The position numbers were made by a program, and so were the translations under genes. The notes under the pieces are model-generated. The model searched no databases, had not been told where the DNA came from, and saw nothing but the letters and a program-made list of their open reading frames with translations. A DNA stretch of 64,000 bases from GCA-2861595 sp035536185 (lineage in GTDB: Bacteria; Actinomycetota; Acidimicrobiia; Acidimicrobiales; GCA-2861595): contig DATLOM010000064.1 in assembly GCA_035536185.1 (NCBI GenBank), forward strand, positions 14,470 through 78,469, given 5' to 3'. Shown here in pieces: positions 24,968 to 33,016 of this stretch. Numbering within the stretch: position 1 is the stretch's first letter; each line of letters opens with the position of its first letter.

Positions 24968-25308
24968 TCAGCCCCAGAGGGCGCAGATGGGAACGGCGAG
25001 GATCCGTTCGCCTAGCTCGAACACACGCGGTCCTGTGTGGAGCACGACGCCGGCCAGGAAGCGGTCGCCGAGGGTGTCACACAACCAGGTGAGGTGACGG
25101 CCGTCCTCGGTACCCGGAGTGGCGGAGGCTTTGATCTTGGCGCCGACAACCTGGGTCGTTGTCATCTCAGCGATCAGATCGATCTCCCGCCGCCCATCCT
25201 CTCCCGCAGGTGATAGAGCCGTGGCCTGGAGGGACTGAGATCGAGCTCGGGTCGGATCTGGGCGGCCACGAAGGTGTCGATGACCCTGGTGAGTTCGATC
25301 TGGACCAA
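24968..25308 (-). pseudogene. remnant of a DUF4143 / AAA ATPase gene
   Basis: Two minus-strand frames together give the C-terminal third of a DUF4143 ATPase: FVAAQIRPELDLS and RPRLYHLRE in one frame (25308-25204), then EDGRREIDLIAE and VVGAKIKASATPGTED in another (25201-24968), ending in the family's usual AVPICALWG tail. The switch occurs within a GGGAGAGGATGGG stretch, consistent with a one-base frameshift. The ATPase part and N-terminus are missing. This is a decayed gene at the right edge of the glycan locus. Confidence 0.72.
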
Positions 25309-25370
25309 TCGGCTACATCGTTTTGGGCGGCGTAGCCACCTGCTCCGCCGGTGGGCGTTACGTGGCCGAT

Positions 25371-25889
25371 TCAGAAGCGAGCCGCGGCAAACGCAAGCCC
25401 CGATGACGTCATCACGGCACCGACGCAAGCGAACACCAGCGTTCGAGTGGTTGCCGCGAGTTCTCTGTAGAGGTTCTCCGCGGCCTGGTGACCTGAGATC
25501 TCGATCCGGGCGCCGAGGTCATTCCTCACCGCCTCGATCTTCACGTCGAGGGCGAGGAGGTCGCTCTTCATCGTCGCAGCATGGGCATGGAGGTCGCTCT
25601 TCGTCGCCGCAGCGAGGACATCGAGGTCGCTCTTCATTGTCGCAGCATGGGCATCGAGGTCGCTCTTCATCGCCGCAGCATGGGCATCGAGGTCGTTTTT
25701 CGTGACGGCCGCCAGAGCCTCGAGGTCTCGCTTGGTGATCGCTGACTGATGATCGAGGTCCGCCTTCGTAGCCACGTCTGCCCAGCCTCGGGGAGGCAGA
25801 TGTTCCATCAAGGTCGCTGCCTCGTCAGGACCGAGGAACTCCTCGAGCTTCTGGTGCAGGTGGTGCCTCGACTGTTCACTGATGGTCAT
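25371..25889 (-). CDS. coiled-coil protein with hendecad repeats and C-terminal anchor
   Basis: 172 aa from ATG 25889, with GGAGAG before it. The N-terminal motif KLEEFLGPDEAATLMEHLPP matches the paralogue at 6231-6602. The middle consists of 11-residue repeats of the type MKSDLDAHAAT, predicted to form a long coiled coil. A C-terminal hydrophobic segment (about 145-170) should anchor it. The extra repeats, absent in the shorter paralogue, come from a 33 bp tandem array in the DNA. Function unknown; a membrane-tethered helical rod is likely. Confidence 0.8.
   Translation of the reverse strand: MTISEQSRHHLHQKLEEFLGPDEAATLMEHLPPRGWADVATKADLDHQSAITKRDLEALAAVTKNDLDAHAAAMKSDLDAHAATMKSDLDVLAAATKSDLHAHAATMKSDLLALDVKIEAVRNDLGARIEISGHQAAENLYRELAATTRTLVFACVGAVMTSSGLAFAAARF
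25558..25788 (-). repeat. 33 bp tandem repeats inside the coiled-coil gene
   Basis: On the plus strand AGGTC or a close variant recurs at 25558, 25591, 25624, 25657, 25690, 25723 and 25756, exactly 33 bp apart. The first four or five units are nearly identical and the outer ones diverged. Each unit encodes one 11-residue repeat, so the array grows or shrinks in frame. Confidence 0.85.
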
Positions 25890-26194
25890 TGTCTCTCCAA
25901 ATCAACCGGTTGAAAAGGGGAGAAAGCGATGACGCCCGCTTCCGAGCTGCACCGACAGTAGCAATCCGGTGTGACCGAGCAAGCCATGTCAGCCAGGGGC
26001 CGAAAGCGCGGGTGGCTGCCGGCACGAGACGGTGGCAGCGAAACTGCCTGGTCTTCAGCGGGAGCGTCCGTGCGATCGCAGGGAAAGGTGAGCGGAAGCC
26101 CGCTCCACGAGGCAGTCCATGGTCTGTTAGGTTTGCGGGCGGTGGCGACGGCACGGTGCCGCTGCTGGAGTGATTGACAGCGGGGTCTGTACAG
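25890..26194. other. 305 bp intergenic region between coiled-coil and GYW genes
   Basis: The two flanking genes diverge from here, so it must hold both promoters. GGAGAG for the coiled-coil gene is visible. No convincing ORF, RNA gene or strong palindrome was found; the small ORFs here have no recognisable product. Confidence 0.5.
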
Positions 26195-27322
26195 ATGATC
26201 GACGTGCTACGGCGGAACGCAATCCAGTCGGCGGTCGGGGCGCTGCTGGCCACTGGCCTGTTGGTGTCAGTCGTCACGAGCGGGTCCTTCGACAGTGCTG
26301 GTCACCAGGCCTGCTCAGCGACCACCACGGCGGCTCCGACAACTACGTCCTCGACGACTACAACGACGACGCTTCTTCCCACCATCCTGACCACCACGAC
26401 AGCAGCAACAACCACGACCACCACACATCCGTGCACGACGTCCACTACGTCCGGCTCGGGGTACGGCTACGGCACCACCACGACAACTGCCGCCGGCGCC
26501 ACCACGACAACTGCCGCCGGCGCCACAACGACAACCCGGTCCGGCACCACTGGCACGACGACGACCACCGGCGGCTACTACCTCGATGCCGCTGACGGGG
26601 GCATCTTCGCCTTCGGGCCCCAGGCCCGCTTCGTCGGCTCGACCGGCAACCTGCGCCTCAACAGGCCGGTCGTCGGCATGGCCGCCGATCCCGACGGCAC
26701 CGGCTACTGGCTGGTGGCCTCCGACGGCGGCGTGTTCGCCTTCGACGCCCCGTTCTTCGGCTCCACGGGCAACATCCGGCTCAACCAGCCGATTGTCGGG
26801 ATGGCCGCCACGCCCAACGGGCGGGGTTACTACCTGGTGGCGGCCGACGGGGGCGTCTTCGCCTTCGGCGGAGCGGTGTTCCGGGGCTCCACCGGCAACA
26901 TCCGGCTCAACAGGCCGATGGTGGGCATGGCTGCCGATCCCGACGGCAACGGCTACTGGCTCTTCGCCTCCGATGGTGGCGTGTTCGCCTTCGACGCCCG
27001 CTTCGCCGGCTCCACCGGGGCCATCCGGCTCAACCAGCCCATGGTGGGAGGCGCCGCCGACCGTGACGGTACGGGTTACTTCATGGTCGCCTCCGATGGC
27101 GGGGTGTTCGCCTTCAACGCCAACTTCGCCGGCTCCACCGGTGCGATCCGGCTCAACCAGCCGATGGTCGGCATCGCCACCGATCCCGACCGGGACGGCT
27201 ACTGGCTCGTGGCCAGGGACGGCGGCGTCTTCGCCTTCCGGGCCACCTTCCACGGCTCCACCGGAGCCATCCGGCTCAACCAGCCCATGGTGGGCATGGC
27301 CGCCGCGGAACCCCGCCCCTAG
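26195..27322 (+). CDS. secreted/anchored GYW-DGG repeat protein (copy 2)
   Basis: 375 aa from ATG 26195, matched to the start of its paralogue (VVRRSPLQYAV versus VLRRNAIQSAV). Signal-anchor (about 12-30), a long Thr-rich linker of about 90 residues with TTT runs and twice the unit TTTTAAGA, then six repeats with GYWLVASDGGVFAFDAxFxGSTG. The longer linker is the main difference from copy 1 and may reach further through the cell envelope or carry glycans. No catalytic motif. Its stop overlaps the 3' end of the convergent DUF2079 gene by 4 bp. Confidence 0.82.
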   Translation: MIDVLRRNAIQSAVGALLATGLLVSVVTSGSFDSAGHQACSATTTAAPTTTSSTTTTTTLLPTILTTTTAATTTTTTHPCTTSTTSGSGYGYGTTTTTAAGATTTTAAGATTTTRSGTTGTTTTTGGYYLDAADGGIFAFGPQARFVGSTGNLRLNRPVVGMAADPDGTGYWLVASDGGVFAFDAPFFGSTGNIRLNQPIVGMAATPNGRGYYLVAADGGVFAFGGAVFRGSTGNIRLNRPMVGMAADPDGNGYWLFASDGGVFAFDARFAGSTGAIRLNQPMVGGAADRDGTGYFMVASDGGVFAFNANFAGSTGAIRLNQPMVGIATDPDRDGYWLVARDGGVFAFRATFHGSTGAIRLNQPMVGMAAAEPRP

Positions 27323-28791
27323 CGAGCTACACGCTCGGCCACAAGGATTCCGTCCCGGCTGAACCGGGTGGCGAACTCCTGTACCAGCAAGCCGTCGAGA
27401 ACTGACTGATCCTGGGCCCCCATCTGACCCCGGTCCACGACCAGCCATCTCACGATGCCTGGATCGGGTAAACGTTCGCCCCGCACCCCCCACAGGCCGG
27501 CGACGAACGGGGTGGGGAACTCGTAGATCAGCCGGCGGTGCGCGAGATGGGGCACGAGGTTGTAGAACGCGCTGGTGGCCGCGCCGGGCGGGATCATCGC
27601 CACCGCCCGCTCCCTGGCTTCCTGGCCCGGCGGTTCCTTCAGTGGCCAGATTGGGCCGCGGAACTCCCTGCCGATGGGTGACGGGCCCCACGCCACGCTG
27701 CTGGCCAGCGCGGTGACCATGACCAGCCCGACCAGCGTCCTCCTCGCGCGGTCGCCTTGCCCCATCCACGAGATGGCCTCGACCGTGGCCACTGCCGCCC
27801 CGGCCACGACCAGCGCCGAGTAGTGGTACTTGATGTCGCGGGTGTAGGGGAAGGTCGACAGGGCATTGATGGCCAACATGGGCAGGGCCACGGCGAAGGA
27901 CGGGAGGGCAAACAGGGGGAGAAGGCCAAAAGGGCCGACCATGGCCAGGAAGTAGTCGAGACGGTCGTTGCGGGTCAGCGCCCGAAAGGTCCTGCCCGGC
28001 CGGCCGGTCACCGAGCGGGCCACGGCACCGGCACTGTCGCCGAACTCTCCGAAGTAGCCCTCGTAGAAGGGCGGAATCCCGTAGTTGAAGCCGGGGATCA
28101 CGACGCGGGTCGCCAGTAGGTACCAGGCCGATGCGAGGAACGCCGCCATGGCTCCTATCCTCCGGTCGCCGCGCAGGGCGATGAGCACCCCTATCACCAC
28201 CAACGCCAGCGCGATGTCCTCCTTGCACGAGATGGCCAGCGCCGCTGCCGCCCAGAACCAGCCCCAACGGCGGGCCCGGGCGGCCCAGTAGGCGAACAGC
28301 AGCGGGCCGATGGCCAGTGTCTCCGGATGGAAGAACTCCCAGGCCAGGAACTGGTAGGTCGGGTTGAGCAGAAGGACGGCAGCGAGGCCGACTCCGAGCC
28401 AGCGGCTCTCCAGGCGGTCGCGGGCCAGCAGGTAGATCGCCACGGCCCCACTTCCCTGGGCGAGAACCTGGGCGATCAACAGGAACTGCGGGCCGGCCCC
28501 CAACCAGTAGAAGGGAGCGAAGAGGTACAGAACCGGTGAGACATGGTGGCCGAACACGTTCAGCCCCCGCACCGTGATCAGTTGGCCCTCGAACTGCGAG
28601 AGCAGCCACGTGGCCTGGTCGTAGATGCCCAGGTCGAACCCGTAGGTCGAGAACCGGTCGTGGCGCATCCAACCGAGCACGATGAAGGTGGTCGACCAGA
28701 CCACCAGCATCAGGCCGAGGGCCCAGCGGGCCCTGTCACGCCTCGCCAACCACCGTCGGAGAGGGACGGCCCGCCCGTTCCCCTCCGGCAC
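27319..28791 (-). CDS. DUF2079 polytopic membrane protein
   Basis: 490 aa from a GTG at 28791. Starts with a basic N-terminus and a membrane helix, then FDLGIYDQATWLLSQFEG and GHHVSPVLYLFAPFYWL, the signature region of DUF2079, and about nine more helices; the C-terminal third is soluble. DUF2079 proteins look like GT-C glycosyltransferases (an Asp in the first loop is kept), but the function is unproven. The upstream reading frame is open yet runs antisense through the FxsA gene and is ignored. Confidence 0.8.
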   Translation of the reverse strand: MPEGNGRAVPLRRWLARRDRARWALGLMLVVWSTTFIVLGWMRHDRFSTYGFDLGIYDQATWLLSQFEGQLITVRGLNVFGHHVSPVLYLFAPFYWLGAGPQFLLIAQVLAQGSGAVAIYLLARDRLESRWLGVGLAAVLLLNPTYQFLAWEFFHPETLAIGPLLFAYWAARARRWGWFWAAAALAISCKEDIALALVVIGVLIALRGDRRIGAMAAFLASAWYLLATRVVIPGFNYGIPPFYEGYFGEFGDSAGAVARSVTGRPGRTFRALTRNDRLDYFLAMVGPFGLLPLFALPSFAVALPMLAINALSTFPYTRDIKYHYSALVVAGAAVATVEAISWMGQGDRARRTLVGLVMVTALASSVAWGPSPIGREFRGPIWPLKEPPGQEARERAVAMIPPGAATSAFYNLVPHLAHRRLIYEFPTPFVAGLWGVRGERLPDPGIVRWLVVDRGQMGAQDQSVLDGLLVQEFATRFSRDGILVAERVAR

Positions 28792-28825
28792 GGGCCGAAC
28801 GCTACCGGCCGGTACCCTGGAAACC

Positions 28826-29221
28826 GTGGTTGGCCTGCTGTTCCTGGCGTTCCTGGTGGTCCCGTTCCTCGAGCTGTTCGTCATCCTGAAGGTGGGCGGC
28901 GCCATCGGCGCCCTGAACACCATCGGCCTGCTCATCGTCGTCAGCGTGGTCGGGGCATGGCTGGTGAAGCGGGAGGGGCTTTCCGTGCTGCGCCGGGCCC
29001 AGGCCCGGGTCCAGTCCGGCGGTATCCCGGCCAAGGAGCTGGTCGACGGGGTGCTCATCCTCTTCGCCGGGGCTCTTCTCCTGACTCCGGGATTCCTCAC
29101 CGACGTCGTGGCCGTGCTGCTCCTGCTGCCTCCCGTGAGGGCGGGGCTGCGGGCCAGCACCACCAACGCCCTCGCCCGCCGGGCCGGCCGGGGAAGGATC
29201 GGCACCGGCCGTTTTCGGTAG
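28826..29221 (+). CDS. fxsA: FxsA family cytoplasmic-membrane protein
   Basis: 131 aa from GTG 28826 in the frame VVGLLFLAFLVVPFLELFVI. Two to three membrane segments, then the family motif ELVDGVLILFAGALLLTPGF and FLTDVVAVLLLLPPVR. FxsA was named for overcoming phage T7 exclusion by F plasmid in E. coli; its normal role is unclear. It diverges from the DUF2079 gene with 34 bp between starts. Confidence 0.9.
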   Translation: MVGLLFLAFLVVPFLELFVILKVGGAIGALNTIGLLIVVSVVGAWLVKREGLSVLRRAQARVQSGGIPAKELVDGVLILFAGALLLTPGFLTDVVAVLLLLPPVRAGLRASTTNALARRAGRGRIGTGRFR

Positions 29222-29263
29222 TTGAGGCGGTGGGAGGGTAGAACGGCTATTGCGTCGAAGTAG

Positions 29264-31084
29264 TTGCACGTCCACATCCTCGAGACGCCAAGCCCAGGGA
29301 AGGCGGCCCGCTCTTTGTCCGACCACGACACCGGCCACCGGCCCCTCGTCACACTCCCCGAAGCTGCGGAGTACCTCCATCTGCCGGTGGAGGCGGTCCA
29401 GGCGCTGGTCGGCGCCCGCTTCCTGGAGCCCGTCGGCGGCGTCGGTGATCCGGCCGACACGCTGTTCCCCCTCGTCGACCTGAAGGCCTTCCTGGCCCGC
29501 AACGCCGATTACGGCGCCGGCAACCTGGTCCTGGCCGATGCGGAGGCCGCCGACCCCCAGGCCCTCCTCGACGCCCTCGACGGCCGCGCCGAAGAGATGG
29601 CTCGCCGGGCCTTCGACATCTTCTCCACCGTCTTCACAGAAGCCCAGGGATGGTCGCTCCGGCGCCAGGCCCGGTTCATCGAGCAGGCCAAGGGCCGCTT
29701 CGAGGCCATCCTCGCCGTCACCAGCCAGGGGGCGGAGGTCGACGAGGCCCTGGTGGGGGATCTCCAGGAAGTCGGTGCGGCCGCGGCATGGGACGGCTCG
29801 CCGCTGCCCCAGCTCCTGGTCGTGCTGCGCATCTCCCGTGACCTGGTGGTCCAGACCGCCGTCGGTCTGGCCGAGGAGAGGGGCCGCCACTGGGGGCTCG
29901 CCCTCTCCCTTCTCCTCACCCGCGTCCTGCCCGCCATCGACCGGCTCACCGACGCTCTGGCCGAGGGCTACTGGGCGGCCATGGTGGACCGCCAGCAGGA
30001 GGCGCGCGACCGCTACGAGCACGTGATCGAGCACTCCTCCGACGGGATCTTCGAGGTCGATCTGGAGGGACGCCTCCGCTACGCCAACCCGTCGTTGGCC
30101 ATGATCCTCGGCCTGCCCGAGGACGACCTCACGGGCACCGAGCTGTCCGAGGTGATGACGGCCCTGGACGGTGGGGGGCCGCTCAGTGGGGTCCTCCCTG
30201 GCGGGGGGGCGGGTGGGGTCGGCACCGATGTCGGCGAGGTGGAGGATTGGGGCCCCGTGCGCCTCACCCTCAGCCGGGCCGACGGCGTGCGCCGGGTGGT
30301 CGAAGTTCGCTCCATCGCCCGGCGCCGCCACGGCGAGCTGGTCGGCCACCAGGGCGTGGTCCGCGACGTAACCAGTGCCCACGACCTCGAGGCGGGCAAG
30401 AACGAGTTCTTAGCCCTGGTCACCAACGACCTGCGCAGCCCGCTGTCGACCATCGTCGGGCTCGGGGCCACCCTGGAAGCCGAGGCCGGCGAACTGTCAC
30501 CCGAGCGGGTCCGGCGGGCGGCAGCCTCCATCCGGTCCGAGGCCGAGCGCATCTCCCGCCTCGCCGACGACCTCTCCGACGTGAGCCGCCTCGAGGCCAC
30601 CACGCTGCTGTTGAGCCCCCGCCCCACCGACCTGTCCACCGTGGTCGCCAAGGCCGTGGCCCGTACCGGACATCCCGTCGGCGAGGCCGGTGGCGTCGAG
30701 GTGCGGGTGCCTGGCGGGGTGCCGGTGGTCGCCGACCCGGTACGGCTGGAGCAGGTGCTGGCCAACATCGTCGACAACGCCTTCCAGCACGGCGAGCCGC
30801 CGGTGGTGGTCGAGATGCTCGACGTCGACAAGGGGATGCTCGAGCTGGTGGTGACGGACCAGGGCGGCGGCGTGCCGCCCCATCTCGTCCCCACCCTGTT
30901 CAGCCGGCTGCGCACGCTCAGCCGCGCCGACCGCGACCCTTCCCGCGGCACCGGCCTGGGGCTCTCGCTGGCCCGGGGCATCATCGAGGCCATGGGCGGC
31001 CAGGTCTGGTACCAGGCCGGGGCCGAGGGAGGAGCCCGCTTCCACCTCACTCTGCCCGTGCCCCGCCGGCGCCACGGCGACTGA
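29264..31084 (+). CDS. HTH-PAS-histidine-kinase-like protein lacking the phosphoacceptor His
   Basis: 606 aa if the TTG at 29264 is used; the TTG at 29315 fits the GGGAAGG at 29296 better. Residues about 25-85 look like a MerR/excisionase-type HTH (LVTLPEAAEYLHLPVEAV, FPLVDLKAFLARN). Residues about 90-245 form a helical domain, about 250-375 a PAS domain (SDGIFEVDLEGRLRYANPS), and the rest an HisKA plus HATPase core. The ATP site is intact: VDNAFQHG, DQGGGVP and GTGLGLSLA. The dimerisation helix reads FLALVTNDLRSPL, with Asn388 where His is required. No response regulator is adjacent. It may be an ATP-binding sensor that acts through its HTH. Confidence 0.75.
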   Translation: MHVHILETPSPGKAARSLSDHDTGHRPLVTLPEAAEYLHLPVEAVQALVGARFLEPVGGVGDPADTLFPLVDLKAFLARNADYGAGNLVLADAEAADPQALLDALDGRAEEMARRAFDIFSTVFTEAQGWSLRRQARFIEQAKGRFEAILAVTSQGAEVDEALVGDLQEVGAAAAWDGSPLPQLLVVLRISRDLVVQTAVGLAEERGRHWGLALSLLLTRVLPAIDRLTDALAEGYWAAMVDRQQEARDRYEHVIEHSSDGIFEVDLEGRLRYANPSLAMILGLPEDDLTGTELSEVMTALDGGGPLSGVLPGGGAGGVGTDVGEVEDWGPVRLTLSRADGVRRVVEVRSIARRRHGELVGHQGVVRDVTSAHDLEAGKNEFLALVTNDLRSPLSTIVGLGATLEAEAGELSPERVRRAAASIRSEAERISRLADDLSDVSRLEATTLLLSPRPTDLSTVVAKAVARTGHPVGEAGGVEVRVPGGVPVVADPVRLEQVLANIVDNAFQHGEPPVVVEMLDVDKGMLELVVTDQGGGVPPHLVPTLFSRLRTLSRADRDPSRGTGLGLSLARGIIEAMGGQVWYQAGAEGGARFHLTLPVPRRRHGD

Positions 31085-31123
31085 CCCCCCCTGCCTGAGA
31101 GGGCGCGCGTCCTACGCCCTGCC

Positions 31124-32137
31124 TCAGAGCCGCCCGATGGCCCCTGGGTCCTTGCCTCCATGGCCGGGGTCCACGACCACCTTCCAGGGCACCAGCAGCT
31201 CGGCCACCGCCGACTGGGACTCCAACAGGACCTGGTCGGCCACCTGGGACAGCGCCCGTACCTCGTAGCGATGGATGCCGGGGCCCACGCGCGGGTCCCG
31301 GAACGACAGCGCCTGCGCGCCTGTGGCGCTGACGGCGGGGCTGGCGGCGGGTACGCGCCCAACCAGGATCCCGTTGCGCCAGACGGCGTAGCCGGAGGCG
31401 CCGGCCACCGGCTGCCAGGCCACCAGAGCGTCGGTACCGTCGATGCGGCCGGCGTTCAGCCCGGCCGGGGCGGCCAGTCCCAGACCAGCTGGGCCCTGGC
31501 GGGCGGGACCGGGACCGGCACCCCGCTCCGGAAGGGATCGCAGCCGGTCGATCATCCCGGCGGTGATGCCGTCGGCCAGGCGCTGGCGGACGGCGGGGTC
31601 GGCCAGCGCCCGGGCCTCCTCCCGGTTGGAGAGGTAGGCGCCCTCGATGATCAGCGCCGTCGTGCGCGTGTTGCGCAGGACCGCGTAGTAGTCGTCACCC
31701 TTGCGACCGGCCCGGGTGAAGGTTCCCCTCGGCCCCGTGCCGGCGCGGCTCGTCACGCCGGCGAGCAATGAGCGGGCCAGGGCGCGGCCGGCCGGGCTCT
31801 CCTGCTGGTGGTAGATCTCCGTGCCCCGGACGTTGGGGTTGGTGCTGGCGTTGTTGTGAACCGACAGGAACACGTCGGCGCCGGCGCGGTGGGCGACCTC
31901 CGACCGCTCGTCCAGGGGCACGAACACGTCCCGGTCCCGCGTGAGCACCACCTCCATGCCGGCAGCCCGGAGGCCTGCGGCCAGGCGCAACGACTCGTCG
32001 AGGTTGACGTCCTTCTCCCTGAGCAGCACGGCCGGGCGCGCCGGCGCTCGCCGCCGCGCCGCCTCGGCCCCGCCGGCACTGCCGCCCAGGATGGCGAGGC
32101 AGGCCAGGATGGCAACTCCTCGCCGGATGTCACCCAC
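31124..32137 (-). CDS. N-acetylmuramoyl-L-alanine amidase, circularly permuted Amidase_3
   Basis: 337 aa from a GTG at 32137, giving a clean signal peptide (about 1-26). The Amidase_3 fold should begin with DPGHGGKDPGA followed by EKDVNL. Here the mature protein begins at LREKDVNLDESL (Glu41), runs through SVHNNAS (His94) and IIEGAYLSN (Glu165), passes through a fibronectin-III-like domain (about 205-315) and only then ends with VVVDPGHGGKDPGAIGRL (His326). All three zinc ligands and the catalytic Glu are present but in permuted order. It should cut peptidoglycan stem peptides outside the membrane. Longer upstream starts lie inside a palindromic repeat. Confidence 0.85.
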   Translation of the reverse strand: MGDIRRGVAILACLAILGGSAGGAEAARRRAPARPAVLLREKDVNLDESLRLAAGLRAAGMEVVLTRDRDVFVPLDERSEVAHRAGADVFLSVHNNASTNPNVRGTEIYHQQESPAGRALARSLLAGVTSRAGTGPRGTFTRAGRKGDDYYAVLRNTRTTALIIEGAYLSNREEARALADPAVRQRLADGITAGMIDRLRSLPERGAGPGPARQGPAGLGLAAPAGLNAGRIDGTDALVAWQPVAGASGYAVWRNGILVGRVPAASPAVSATGAQALSFRDPRVGPGIHRYEVRALSQVADQVLLESQSAVAELLVPWKVVVDPGHGGKDPGAIGRL

Positions 32138-32192
32138 TATTCGCCAACCATAGCCACCGGTGGCGTGACCCGCGTCCCTACCTGTTCGTTCC

Positions 32193-32229
32193 GAGTACAT
32201 AGCGGGCCGTTTCCGCCCGCTATGTACTC
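32193..32229. repeat. GAGTACATAG palindromic element, copy 1
   Basis: GAGTACATAGCGGGC and its complement form a 15 bp stem with a 7 nt loop. It lies between the divergent amidase and ABC transporter genes. Related copies are at 40689, 63778 and 63851. Confidence 0.85.
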
Positions 32230-32274
32230 CCAACCGCGGGAGCCCTGCATACGGAGACCTACTATCGCCGGCAC

Positions 32275-33015
32275 GTGAAGACGGCCCCCGATCCAGTTCG
32301 ACCTCAGCCGTCGCCGGACCAGCCCCTCCTGGTGGCCACCGGGGTGGAGAAGACCTACCGCACCGGTGCCGACGCCGTGGTGGCTCTCAACGGGGTCGAC
32401 CTGTCCGTCGATGCCGGCGAGATGGTGGCCGTGATGGGGCCCTCGGGTTCGGGCAAGACGACGCTGTTGAACTGCCTGGCCGGCCTGGACGACATCGACG
32501 CCGGCACCGTCGTGCTCGGCGGCGAGAGCATCCACGAGATGACCGACGCCCGCCGGACCCGCCACCGGGCCGAGACCATGGGCTTCATCTTCCAGGCCTT
32601 CAACCTCATCCCCGTGTTCACCGCCACCGAGAACACCGAGCTGCCCCTCCTGTTGGCCGGCCGCCCGGCCAAAGAGGCCCGGGCCGCCGCGCGTGAGACC
32701 CTCGAGCGCGTCGGGCTGGGCCACCGCCTGGACCACCGTCCCACGGAGCTGTCCGGCGGCGAGCAGCAACGTGTGGCCGTCGCCCGCGCCCTGGCCGGCC
32801 GCCCCCTGCTGGTGTGGGCCGACGAGCCCACCGGCAACCTCGACTCCGAGACGGCCGGCGCCGTCATGGGCCTGCTCCGCGAGCTGCACGCCGAGGGCCT
32901 CACGCTGATCCTCGTCACCCACGACGACGCCATCGGGGCCGCCGCCCCCCGCCGCGTCGTGGTGCGCGACGGCAAGGTCGTGGCCGACGAACGCCGCGCC
33001 CCCGTCCCCGGCTGA
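32275..33015 (+). CDS. ABC transporter ATP-binding protein (LolD/MacB type)
   Basis: 246 aa from GTG 32275. Walker A GPSGSGKTT, Q-loop FIFQAFNLIP, signature LSGGEQQRVAVARAL, Walker B LLVWADEPTGNLDSET and H-loop THD: all intact. The NLDSET box is typical of the LolD/MacB/FtsE group that powers mechanotransmission permeases rather than channel-type transport. The permease follows after one base. Membrane-peripheral, cytoplasmic side. Confidence 0.93.
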   Translation: MKTAPDPVRPQPSPDQPLLVATGVEKTYRTGADAVVALNGVDLSVDAGEMVAVMGPSGSGKTTLLNCLAGLDDIDAGTVVLGGESIHEMTDARRTRHRAETMGFIFQAFNLIPVFTATENTELPLLLAGRPAKEARAAARETLERVGLGHRLDHRPTELSGGEQQRVAVARALAGRPLLVWADEPTGNLDSETAGAVMGLLRELHAEGLTLILVTHDDAIGAAAPRRVVVRDGKVVADERRAPVPG

Positions 33016-33016
33016 C

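Noticed and set aside
25558..25788. CRISPR-like array of 33 bp repeats
   Set aside because: The units are contiguous, with no unique spacers, and encode in-frame coiled-coil repeats.
28792..29502. N-terminal extension of the DUF2079 protein
   Set aside because: The extra frame lies antisense to FxsA and the kinase-like gene and has no membrane or domain pattern.
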